Made by a program: the position numbers and the translations under genes
Shown here: positions 1 through 8,039 of the stretch, piece after piece
Numbering within the stretch: the stretch's first letter is position 1
Layout: the number at the start of each line of letters is the position of its first letter
The notes under the pieces: generated by a model
The model's input: only the letters and a program-made list of their open reading frames with translations
Told to the model about the DNA's origin: nothing
The model's database searches: none
NCBI GenBank assembly: GCA_963544615.1
Contig: CAUUGB010000008.1
Location: 1 to 36,285 of the forward strand
DNA length: 36,285 nucleotides
Reading direction: 5' to 3'
From: CAUUGB01 sp963544615
GTDB lineage: Bacteria > Patescibacteriota > Microgenomatia > UBA1400 > PJMF01

Positions 1-1
1 C

Positions 2-3000
2 GGCAGTGGTCAATTGGGTAACAGCACTCATACTAACAGTAATATTCCAGTGGAAGTATCATTTCCAGCAACTACTGTAACTATTAATCACCAACCTTGT
101 ACTCATGTAGCAGTTAATGAAGCTGGCACAGAGCTAACCTGCCAAGTGCCTGCGAGTGCTACTGCTGGCTCTTATGATGTGGTAGTGAGTAATGGTAGTG
201 CTAGTGTTACTAGCACTCAAGGCTATACTTATGAAATTGCTTGTAATGTAGAAAATTGTGAAGTTTGCAATCCTGATAATGTTTGCCAAACCTGTGCTAC
301 CGGCTATTATCTAAAAGATAATCAATGCCTCTCCTGCTCTAGTCTCCCTCACTGTACTGCTTGTTCAGGTGAGAATACCTGTACTACCTGTGAGAGTGGT
401 TATCAACTCAACTCTAGTAATCAGTGTGAACAGAAATGCCAAATTGCTAGTATTAATCCTGATGGTGGCCCTTTAGCTGGTGGTAATCAAATTACTATTG
501 CTGGTAATGATTTACGCAGTGTCACTCAGCATTTTGTCACTTTTGCCAGTGGAGGTTATCACCACTGTGGTGTAGACACTGAGAGTAAAGTTTACTGTTT
601 GGGATCAGGAGAGTATGGACAATTAGGCAATGGAGCTTCTGGGCAAAACATCAAGAGTATCACACCAGTGATGGTTGACACCAGCGGAGTTTTAGCGGGT
701 AAAACTATTAGCAAAATTGCCGCTGGTCGCTTTTATACTTGTGTCCTTGATACAGCTGGTAAAGCTTATTGCTGGGGACGCAATGATTACGGTCAGTTGG
801 GCACTGGCAATACCACCAACAGCAATATCCCGGTAGCAGTAAATACCAGCGGAGTGCTCTCTGGTAAAACCCTCACCCAAATTACCGCTGGCAACTATCA
901 CACTTGCGCTCTGGACACAGCTGGTAAGGCCTATTGTTGGGGAAACAATAGTAGCGGTCAGCTGGGCAATGGCAATAATACCAACAGCAATATCCCGGTA
1001 GCAGTTAATACTAATGGTGTATTATCCGGTAAAACTCTCAAGCAAATTGCTGCTGGGAGCTATTATGCTTGTGGTTTAGATACTGATTCTCAGGCCTATT
1101 GCTGGGGAAGTAATTCGCGTTGTCAATTTGGCAATGGTTATTGTGATGACTCAGGTTCTTCGCAACTGTTGCCTGTTTCAGCTATTACTGGTGGTGATCT
1201 TACAGGTAAAACTATTGCTTATATAATACCTTCAGCAACGAGTGTGTACCAGTGCACCCTTGATACTACTGGTGCAGTTTATTGTTGGGGTGATGATTAT
1301 TTTCATAATATTCATGATGGTCTTGATAGATATATTAAGCTGCCTTTAGCAGTAGCTGTACAAGCTACCACTGTCGCTCTTAATGGTCAGCCTTGTACTA
1401 ATACTACTGTTAATGTCGATGGTAGTTCTCTAACTTGTAAAGTACCAGCAGCAAGCAGCCCTGGGGCAGCCAATATTACCCTTAGACACTCTGCTTGTGA
1501 ACTCAATCTCGCTAATGCCTATACTTACCGTTTAAAATGTGATATTAATAACTGTCAAAGCTGCAGCGCTCCAAATGTTTGCCAAACCTGTGCTACCGGC
1601 TATTATCTAAAAGATAATCAATGTCTCTCATGCTCCAGTCTCCCTCACTGTACTGCTTGCTCAGGTGAGAATACTTGCACTACCTGTGAGAGTGGTTACC
1701 ATCTTAATGCTAGTAATCAATGTGAGCTGGATTGTGATGTCGATAATTGCCAAACATGCAGTGCTCCCAACACCTGCCAAACCTGTAAATCAGCTTACAA
1801 CTTAACCAATTCCAATACCTGTATCCAATGTACCGGCGCTACGGTGTGGAACCCTACCACCAAAGTTTGTGACGATTGTCCTACTAACTGTGATAACTGT
1901 TCTGCCGGTGACACTTGCACCACTTGTAAAACTGGTTACCATCTTAATGCTAGTAATCAATGTGAGCTGGATTGTGATGTCGATAATTGCCAAACATGCA
2001 GTGCTCCCAACACCTGCCAAACCTGTAAAACCGGTTACTATCTTCACCCCACCAATCATAACTGTGTCACGGCTAATTTAAGCTTAACCATTAGTGGCGG
2101 GAGTAATCTTTGGCAAAAAGCTCCCACTAGTGCCACTATTACCGCCACTGCTACTAACCTACCTTTACTTAAAGGCTATTACCGCTTTAATCAACCCTAT
2201 CTTAATGCCAACAGCTGCACTAGTGGGGAAAGCCTTGATATCAACAATTCCACCAGTCCCTATACTGCCACAGCTAATTTAGCTAATATTCCTTCAAGTG
2301 AAGGGATTCATACTCTTTATGCTTGTGCTCTGCAAGACACTAGTAATCTGTTTGCTAGTGCTAGTGCTAACTTCCTTTTGGATACCACGGCTTTAGTATG
2401 TCAATTTAATACTCCTCCTTTAGAAAATCATCCAGGTAAAGCTAGCTTTACTGCTACTTGTAGTGATCCTGGCTTCCCCAACAATGCTTCCGGTCCTTGT
2501 CCTAATACCACTCCTACTCCTCCAACTCCTGCTTGTCCTGGTAATTATCTTAATACCTACAGCTGTGAAACTAGCAATCAAACTGGCAGTACTTGTACTA
2601 TTACTGTTTCTGACTATGCTGGCAACATTGCTACCTTTACTTCACCAGCTAATCCTTTTGTATTGCCTACCCCCACTCCCACACCAACTACCACTACGAC
2701 GGCAACTCCTACACCAACACCAACAACTACCCCCACGGCTACTCCCACTCCTCAACCAACTCCAGCGCCTACTCCCACCTCTGCTCCCACTCCCGCACCT
2801 ACTCCTACTCCCACTCCTCAACCAACTCCTACCCCTGCTCCTAATCCCAATCATCCCGCTCCAGCTAAACCCAAACAGTGTCACAGTAGCACTCCTAAAG
2901 CTCCTCGCCTGCTTAAAGCAGAAATGCTTAATCCCACTACTGCTAAACTTACCTTTGCTCCTGATAACAGTAGTGATAAGATTACTGCCTTTAACCTGAG

Positions 3001-3691
3001 TTATGGTTATCAAGGTTATCCCTATAGCTTTGGCACGCAAATAGCTGGAGATAAAAGAGAAGTAGTGGTAGAAAGCTTAACTGCTAATGCTAGCTTTAAG
3101 TTTAAGCTTTTAGCTATCAATGATTGTGCTCCTAGTGCTTGGTCTAATGAAGTCACCCTGACTTTAGTTTCTCCTCCCACCGCTAAGGTTATCAGCCAAG
3201 CTCACCAAGCTCAACAACAAACTGCTGCCTCTACTCCCTCTCCCACTTCCGCCTCTACTCCTACCCCAACTCCCTCTCCCACCTCTACCCCCACTACTGC
3301 CCTAGCTAGTCAAGCTCTCTCTTCTCCCTCTCCTACTACCTCTATTGCCTCTTTTAACCTCTCTTTCTCTTGGTGGTATCTGCTTTTTTTCCTCCTACCC
3401 TTAATTTATATTTTCTGCCTCTACTTTGGCAGTACCATTGCTGATGACCATACTCTTTTAGCTAACATTACCATTACTGCAGAAAAAGATGGCATTGCTT
3501 ATGCTACTCGTACTAGTAATCGTTTTGGCTTCTTTACTAATTTCCATTTACCTGCTGGCGACTATCAATTAAAAATTAACCACCCCGCTTACCACTTTGC
3601 CAATCACCCTTATACTCTCCACTCCACTGGTAAATGGTGGCCACTGATTGCTCATTTGCAAGTAATTAGAGATGAGGCAGGGGAGGGGTAG
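2..3691 (+). CDS. Large surface mosaic protein, RCC1/TIG/Cys-rich/FN3, 5'-partial
   Basis: The reading frame is open to the left window edge (codons GSGQLGN, the end of an RCC1 repeat), so the true start lies outside; about 1230 codons are visible. Visible order: end of one RCC1 block and the second half of a TIG/IPT domain (residues ~15-80); Cys-rich furin/GF-receptor-like repeats with CxxC spacing (~80-146); the first half of a TIG domain (PDGGPLAGG...), then 3-4 RCC1 repeats with YCWG and GQLGNG signatures (~180-446), then the second half of the TIG domain; more Cys-rich repeats (~510-690); an Ig-like stretch; a Pro/Thr linker (~890-955); FN3-like domain (~965-1058); a second Pro/Ser/Thr linker; one transmembrane helix (WWYLLFFLLPLIYIFCLYF, ~1123-1142); and a ~80-residue carboxypeptidase-regulatory-like beta domain. 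This fits an exported, membrane-anchored adhesin or contact protein. Function is inferred only; no enzyme motif is seen. Confidence 0.85.
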   Translation, partial: GSGQLGNSTHTNSNIPVEVSFPATTVTINHQPCTHVAVNEAGTELTCQVPASATAGSYDVVVSNGSASVTSTQGYTYEIACNVENCEVCNPDNVCQTCATGYYLKDNQCLSCSSLPHCTACSGENTCTTCESGYQLNSSNQCEQKCQIASINPDGGPLAGGNQITIAGNDLRSVTQHFVTFASGGYHHCGVDTESKVYCLGSGEYGQLGNGASGQNIKSITPVMVDTSGVLAGKTISKIAAGRFYTCVLDTAGKAYCWGRNDYGQLGTGNTTNSNIPVAVNTSGVLSGKTLTQITAGNYHTCALDTAGKAYCWGNNSSGQLGNGNNTNSNIPVAVNTNGVLSGKTLKQIAAGSYYACGLDTDSQAYCWGSNSRCQFGNGYCDDSGSSQLLPVSAITGGDLTGKTIAYIIPSATSVYQCTLDTTGAVYCWGDDYFHNIHDGLDRYIKLPLAVAVQATTVALNGQPCTNTTVNVDGSSLTCKVPAASSPGAANITLRHSACELNLANAYTYRLKCDINNCQSCSAPNVCQTCATGYYLKDNQCLSCSSLPHCTACSGENTCTTCESGYHLNASNQCELDCDVDNCQTCSAPNTCQTCKSAYNLTNSNTCIQCTGATVWNPTTKVCDDCPTNCDNCSAGDTCTTCKTGYHLNASNQCELDCDVDNCQTCSAPNTCQTCKTGYYLHPTNHNCVTANLSLTISGGSNLWQKAPTSATITATATNLPLLKGYYRFNQPYLNANSCTSGESLDINNSTSPYTATANLANIPSSEGIHTLYACALQDTSNLFASASANFLLDTTALVCQFNTPPLENHPGKASFTATCSDPGFPNNASGPCPNTTPTPPTPACPGNYLNTYSCETSNQTGSTCTITVSDYAGNIATFTSPANPFVLPTPTPTPTTTTTATPTPTPTTTPTATPTPQPTPAPTPTSAPTPAPTPTPTPQPTPTPAPNPNHPAPAKPKQCHSSTPKAPRLLKAEMLNPTTAKLTFAPDNSSDKITAFNLSYGYQGYPYSFGTQIAGDKREVVVESLTANASFKFKLLAINDCAPSAWSNEVTLTLVSPPTAKVISQAHQAQQQTAASTPSPTSASTPTPTPSPTSTPTTALASQALSSPSPTTSIASFNLSFSWWYLLFFLLPLIYIFCLYFGSTIADDHTLLANITITAEKDGIAYATRTSNRFGFFTNFHLPAGDYQLKINHPAYHFANHPYTLHSTGKWWPLIAHLQVIRDEAGEG
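1693..2029 (+). repeat. 97-nt exact internal repeat in Cys-rich region
   Basis: Positions 1693-1789 are identical to 1933-2029, an offset of 240 bp. A second pair, around 278-400 and 1574-1695, is also nearly identical over roughly 120 nt. Synonymous sites are conserved too, so the copies arose by recent duplication or gene conversion rather than by protein-level selection alone. Confidence 0.9.
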
Positions 3692-3762
3692 CCTGTTGCT
3701 ATTTAGGGTTGCTGGTGAGTTTTTTCTCAGGTAATAAGTTTATGTTTGCGGTTAACAAACTA

Positions 3763-3791
3763 TTGCTATTCTGCATTGGCAATGATATAAT
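3763..3791 (+). promoter_or_regulatory. Promoter of small exported protein
   Basis: TTGCTA at 3763-3768, a 17-bp spacer, and a perfect TATAAT at 3786-3791. Transcription would begin near 3798, which excludes the longer upstream reading frame and supports translation from ATG 3844. Confidence 0.6.
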
Positions 3792-3843
3792 GCCAGAGTT
3801 AGTCAAATCAGGGGAGTCACCTCAAGATTATCAAAGAGAGTAT

Positions 3844-4161
3844 ATGAAAAATTTTTTGGCAGTTTCTTTTTTAGTAATTTTATTTTTGTTTGCCCCGGTA
3901 GTGGTTAAGGCAGAGTTGGTTTTTGATGGTAAAGAATGTAATACTGATAGCTATGGGAATGTCACTTGCCGTGATAAATGGCACGATAGTGTTACTAATA
4001 TTATTTCTTATACCAATGAAACAGTCACTAAATCTACCCAAACTACCACTCAGACGCCAATTTATAATGCTGGTTTACCTGGTTTTGTTTCCCCTTTAGC
4101 AGCCATACTGGTAGCTTTAGGTATGGTGAGTTTGGGGCTGAAAAAGAAATTTCGTCTGTAA
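3844..4161 (+). CDS. Small exported protein with C-terminal membrane anchor
   Basis: No known family recognised. ATG 3844 gives a 105-residue product; the frame runs open further upstream (possible start 3709), but that would precede the promoter at 3763-3791. The N-terminus is a clear signal peptide (MKNF then LAVSFLVILFLFAPVVV, cleavage near VKA/EL). The mature part is short and polar with two Cys (KECNTD, VTCRDK), then a Thr/Gln-rich segment. It ends in a PGF tripeptide, a hydrophobic helix (SPLAAILVALGMVSLGL) and a basic KKKFR tail, a layout like C-terminal sorting signals. It follows the large surface protein on the same strand, so the two may be functionally linked, but this gene has its own promoter. 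Confidence 0.65.
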   Translation: MKNFLAVSFLVILFLFAPVVVKAELVFDGKECNTDSYGNVTCRDKWHDSVTNIISYTNETVTKSTQTTTQTPIYNAGLPGFVSPLAAILVALGMVSLGLKKKFRL

Positions 4162-4199
4162 TTTACCAGCTGAGGCCTTTTTTTTTCTCCTTGTTTGTC

Positions 4200-4205
4200 T
4201 ATAAT
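4200..4205 (+). promoter_or_regulatory. -10 box placing helicase mRNA start at its ATG
   Basis: Perfect TATAAT ending 8 nt before ATG 4214 (5 nt before the alternative TTG 4211). No -35 match is obvious. Transcription would begin within about 2 nt of the start codon, so the mRNA is probably leaderless. Confidence 0.5.
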
Positions 4206-4213
4206 AGCCATTG

Positions 4214-7200
4214 ATGTCGACAAGTGATTTGATGGTTAAATTTTCTCTTGAGTTAGGGCGCTTGAATGCAGCGCAAAAACAGGCAGTAGCAGCTTTAGAG
4301 GGGCCGGTACTGGTGTTCGCTGGACCAGGTACGGGTAAAACTCAAGTGTTAACTTTGCGAATTGCTAATTTAATTGCTCAAGGTATGGCTCAGCCAGAAG
4401 AAATTTTGGCAATTACTTTTACTCATGCAGCCACCGTTAATATGCGGGAGCGTTTAGTGAAGATAATTGGACCCACTGCCCACCAAGTTAATTTTCACAC
4501 TTTTCATGAATTATCAGCCCAGATTATCAGTGAGAGTATTGAGTATTTTCCTCTTCGTCAGGCACAAATGGCAGATGATTTACAACAACTCTTGTTGATG
4601 GAGGAGATAGTTGCCACGCTACCCCTGGTGGTTTTGCGTCCTGCGGGTAAAAAATTTTTTTATGTGCATGAGTTAATTAATGCTATTGGCAAACTTAAAC
4701 AAGAAGCCATTACTCCTTTAGCTTATTATGCTTTAATGACCGCTTCAGTTAAAAAGCTGCAGCAAATGATAGCGCAAGAGCGCGATAAAAAAAGACCAGC
4801 TCGAGGAAAAATTGCCACTTGGCAAAAAAGTATCGACAAACAAAAAGAGCTGGCAATGGTTTTTGCTGCTTATCAACATACTCTAGTGAGGAGAGGTTAC
4901 TATGATTATCACGACATGATTGCCATGGTGGTAGCGGCTTTGCGCCAATACCCAGATTTACTCGCCACCTATCAAGAGCGCTGGCAGTATTTTTTAGTTG
5001 ATGAATATCAAGACACCAATAATGCTCAAGCTGAGCTGTTACATTTATTAGCCTCTTATTGGCAGGCGCCAAATTTGTTTGTGGTTGGTGATCCTCAGCA
5101 AGCAATTTATCGTTTTCAAGGTGCTAATTTAGAAAACTTTTTACTCTTTGCCAAGCAGTACCCGCAGGTAAAAGAAATTTCTTTAACTTGTGGCTATCGT
5201 TGTGGGCAAATTACCTATAATTTGGCTCATGAATTAATTTTGCAGCAAACTCAAAGTTCTTCTCGTACTGGTAGAGAAGTAGCTTTACAAGCCACTAGTA
5301 ATTCTAGCGAGCCTTTAAGCATTGCTGGCTACTCTAATAGAGACGCAGAAATTTTAGCAGTTCTTAGTCAAGTGCAAGCTTTAGTAAAAACTGGAGTTGA
5401 TTTGGACAAAATTGCGGTGATTTATCGGCGCAATAATGAAGAGGCTCGCTGGCGAGAATTAGCTGGGGCTGTCAATCTGGCTTTTCGTTCACAACAAAGT
5501 ATCAATGTACTGGAGCAGCCAATTATTACTGCTGTGATTAATTTGTGGCAACTGTTGGCTAATTTAGCTAATCGCTATCTAGCAGAACAATATTTGTGGC
5601 AATATTTGTGGTTACCTTTAGAAAAGTTTTCTCAATTATGTTTGCTCAAACTGCAAGCTTTACTGAAAAAAAACCATCAATTTTTAATTGATTTGCTTTT
5701 AGCTGAAAAAACTCAAGGTTTAGCGCAGTTAGAGGATGGTTTGTCTGTTGAGTTTATTGCCCACTTAGTTGATTTAAGAAAAAAAATACTCCACTATCAG
5801 CGTTTAAGCCTAAACACAAGTATTAATTTGTGGTATCAAGAATTTTTAAGAGATTTCTTTTTTTTACCTTTGCCAGCTTTGTATCAGCAATTATTAAGTT
5901 TGCTGTCACTTTATCATTTTGAGCGCACTCTTTATGCTTGGCAGCGGGGTAAGCCTTTATTACTCAGTCAAGTGTTAGCAAATTTAGCCACCATGAGTGA
6001 ACAGCAACAAGCTTTATGGATGCAGCCTTGGCAAAGTCAGGGTAAAGCTCTAACTTTAACTACCGCTCACAAAGCCAAGGGTTTGGAGTGGGATTATGTA
6101 TTTATTACTGGAGTCAATAAAAACAATTGGGATAAATTAGCATCGCGCCAAATGCTGCCTTTGCCTGAGGGAATTTTAACTGCTCAAACTCTCACTTCGG
6201 CTAAAGATGATAATACGCGCTTACTTTACGTTGCTTTAACTCGGGGGAAAAAACGGGTGATGCTCAGCTATCATCTCTTTGATTTAGCCTTGTCAAATAG
6301 AGAAAAATCAGCTTCACTGTATGTAGATTTTTTACGTCAATTTCCCCCCAACCAAGTGAAAATTATCTCTCCTGCTCTGGCAACTGAGGAGCAGGTAATC
6401 AGTCAGCTGAATGTTTTGCTGACTCCAGCTCCAGGGCGCTCATTTACCAAGCAAGTGCGCGACTATTTTGCCACCAAAGTTAAAGAGTTAGTTATTTCTC
6501 CCACCATGCTTAATGACTACTTGGTAGACACCAATCGCTTTATTGAGCGCTATGTATTGGAAATTCCCGATTATAGCGTGAGTGTCCACAAAGAATTTGG
6601 CAACAGTTGTCATCAAGCTTTAGAAAAATTTGGCAAAAATTATTTAGCCACTGGTAAATTTGCTACCTCACCAGCATTGGTAGACTATTTTGTTGCTAGT
6701 TTTAATGGTCAAGATTTAAGTGAGAGAGAAAAAAATGATTATTTAGAAATTGGTCGCCAATCACTCACCGCTTATCATCAACAATATTTTGCCAGTGGCA
6801 GTGAGCAGATTTTATGTTGTGAAAAGCTTTTTGGTTGGGGAGGAAATTTATTAGTGTCTGGAGTGCCTGTTTGCGGTAAAATTGATCGCTTAGATGTGCT
6901 GGAGGCAAAAACTGGGATTTTGCGAGCAGTGGATTATAAAACTGGACGGGCTTTAAGTTCTAATAAAGTTTTAGCTGGCACAGCCATAGAGCTTTCGCCC
7001 CGCGAAAAAAAACTGCCAGTTTTTTTGCGCTCTAGTCTTAAAAGACAGTTATTGTTTTATAAATTATTGGTGGAGGCAGAAAAAAATTTCCCCTTTCGGG
7101 TTCAAAGTGGGGTGTTAGATTTTATTAAAAAAAGCTCTAGCAGTAAGCCATCACGAGTAGAAATTGCCTTGCTTGATGAAGAAGCAGCGGAGTTAGCTAA

Positions 7201-7264
7201 ACTATTAAAGCAAGTTTGGCAAGAAATTATTAACTTAGATTTTTTGTCAGCTGCTACTTATTGA
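4214..7264 (+). CDS. UvrD/PcrA-type SF1 helicase with RecB-like nuclease domain
   Basis: A 1016-residue ATP-dependent 3'-5' DNA helicase fused to a C-terminal PD-(D/E)XK nuclease, probably acting in double-strand break processing or repair. Superfamily 1 motifs are all visible: Walker A GPGTGKT (residues ~37-43), motif Ia ITFTHAA, Walker B DEYQDTNN, motif III GDPQQAIYRFQG, motif V TTAHKAKGLEWDYV, and motif VI LLYVALTRGKKR. The C-terminal nuclease shows a conserved His (GNSCHQAL), then GKIDRLD and DYKTG, the acidic and lysine catalytic positions. ATG 4214 is preferred to the overlapping TTG 4211. The 3' end overlaps the convergent acyltransferase gene by 7 bp. Architecture is like AddA/RecB-family or CPR UvrD-nuclease fusions; the exact orthology is uncertain. 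Confidence 0.93.
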   Translation: MSTSDLMVKFSLELGRLNAAQKQAVAALEGPVLVFAGPGTGKTQVLTLRIANLIAQGMAQPEEILAITFTHAATVNMRERLVKIIGPTAHQVNFHTFHELSAQIISESIEYFPLRQAQMADDLQQLLLMEEIVATLPLVVLRPAGKKFFYVHELINAIGKLKQEAITPLAYYALMTASVKKLQQMIAQERDKKRPARGKIATWQKSIDKQKELAMVFAAYQHTLVRRGYYDYHDMIAMVVAALRQYPDLLATYQERWQYFLVDEYQDTNNAQAELLHLLASYWQAPNLFVVGDPQQAIYRFQGANLENFLLFAKQYPQVKEISLTCGYRCGQITYNLAHELILQQTQSSSRTGREVALQATSNSSEPLSIAGYSNRDAEILAVLSQVQALVKTGVDLDKIAVIYRRNNEEARWRELAGAVNLAFRSQQSINVLEQPIITAVINLWQLLANLANRYLAEQYLWQYLWLPLEKFSQLCLLKLQALLKKNHQFLIDLLLAEKTQGLAQLEDGLSVEFIAHLVDLRKKILHYQRLSLNTSINLWYQEFLRDFFFLPLPALYQQLLSLLSLYHFERTLYAWQRGKPLLLSQVLANLATMSEQQQALWMQPWQSQGKALTLTTAHKAKGLEWDYVFITGVNKNNWDKLASRQMLPLPEGILTAQTLTSAKDDNTRLLYVALTRGKKRVMLSYHLFDLALSNREKSASLYVDFLRQFPPNQVKIISPALATEEQVISQLNVLLTPAPGRSFTKQVRDYFATKVKELVISPTMLNDYLVDTNRFIERYVLEIPDYSVSVHKEFGNSCHQALEKFGKNYLATGKFATSPALVDYFVASFNGQDLSEREKNDYLEIGRQSLTAYHQQYFASGSEQILCCEKLFGWGGNLLVSGVPVCGKIDRLDVLEAKTGILRAVDYKTGRALSSNKVLAGTAIELSPREKKLPVFLRSSLKRQLLFYKLLVEAEKNFPFRVQSGVLDFIKKSSSSKPSRVEIALLDEEAAELAKLLKQVWQEIINLDFLSAATY

Positions 7265-7854
7265 AACAACCGCGCTCGTCCTAATTGGTAATTAAGCTGA
7301 CCACTTCTTTGCCCAATTATCTTTGCTTTAACTCCGGCGACAATTGCCATAGCTGGTACGTCTTTAGTCACTACCGCCCCTGCCGCCACCACTGCTCCTT
7401 TACCAATGCTGACTCCGGGTAAAATAATTGCTCTCGGGCCAATAAAGCAATAATCACCAATTACAACTGGCGCTTCAATAGCTTCCCAGTTGGGCGAGTT
7501 TAAGTTGTGTTCACTGGTCCAAATCATCACTTCACTGCCAATGTCAGTATGGGAACCTATTATAATTTTGCCACGAGAATGAGGTAATTGTCCACGCCCA
7601 TCTAAGGTGACTTTTTCTCCCACAATGGTGTCGGTGCCAATCGTAATTCCCCGAGGATAATAAATTCTCGCTCCCATGTGAATTTTACTGTGCCCAGCTA
7701 TTTTGACTCCCGCCAAACGGTACAGATTGCGTCTGATAATATGTGAGGGAATGTTCCCTACTACTCCCCATAAAAGACCGGTGATTAGCTCTAATTTCCA
7801 GGCACATAGGCGCCGGTAAATTTTGCCACCTAGTTGATTTTTTTTCTCAGCCAT
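7258..7854 (-). CDS. Hexapeptide-repeat (left-handed beta-helix) O-acyltransferase
   Basis: A 198-residue protein of the maltose/galactoside O-acetyltransferase (LbH) family. It has a short N-terminal hydrophobic segment followed by hexapeptide repeats with [IV]G.. periodicity (GITIG, IIIGSHTDIG, VVIGDYCFIGP, VSIGKGAVVAAGAVV) and the usual C-terminal AIVAGVKAKIIG. Family members acetylate sugars, for example in cell-envelope polysaccharides; the substrate cannot be read from sequence. ATG 7854 is preferred over an upstream in-frame GTG (7872), because a TATAAT box lies 6 nt before the ATG, overlapping the longer version. Its tail overlaps the helicase stop (convergent). Confidence 0.88.
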   Translation of the reverse strand: MAEKKNQLGGKIYRRLCAWKLELITGLLWGVVGNIPSHIIRRNLYRLAGVKIAGHSKIHMGARIYYPRGITIGTDTIVGEKVTLDGRGQLPHSRGKIIIGSHTDIGSEVMIWTSEHNLNSPNWEAIEAPVVIGDYCFIGPRAIILPGVSIGKGAVVAAGAVVTKDVPAMAIVAGVKAKIIGQRSGQLNYQLGRARLFQ

Positions 7855-7860
7855 TTTTAT

Positions 7861-7889
7861 ATTATATAACACCTGTGTTATAATAGTAA
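7861..7889 (-). promoter_or_regulatory. Acyltransferase promoter (leaderless layout)
   Basis: On the minus strand, TTACTA (7889-7884), 17 bp, TATAAT (7866-7861), then 6 nt to ATG 7854. Predicted transcription start coincides with the A of the start codon. Confidence 0.6.
7876..7884 (+). promoter_or_regulatory. Extended -10 promoter of pnp
   Basis: TGTTATAAT is an extended -10 (TGN plus perfect TATAAT). It lies back-to-back with the acyltransferase promoter. Transcription from about 7891 gives a leader of about 150 nt before the PNPase start. Confidence 0.55.
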
Positions 7890-7891
7890 CA

Positions 7892-8039
7892 TTATTAGTT
7901 AGTGGAGGTCTTGAGTATTTTCAAGAGCCAAGAAAAATTTTGTTGGTTCTTGTTGGATTCTTAAAGATCTCCTTAAAGGAAAGGTATTGCCAAAATAAAG
8001 GTCACCATCTTTAGTGACTGTTTTTTGGTAAAAAAAATT
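7892..8039 (+). promoter_or_regulatory. Structured 5' leader of pnp
   Basis: The ~150-nt leader contains a hairpin with arms TCTTGA (7909-7914) and TCAAGA (7921-7926). A second hairpin has arms GTCAC (8001-8005) and GTGAC (8014-8018) and is followed by six T (8021-8026), resembling an attenuator or weak terminator. PNPase of enterobacteria represses its own mRNA by processing a leader hairpin; whether this leader serves that role is inference. Confidence 0.45.

Noticed and set aside
2463..3040. Leu/Pro- and Ser/Arg-rich open frames over the Pro/Thr linker
   Set aside because: They arise from the low-complexity linker of the surface protein read in other frames.
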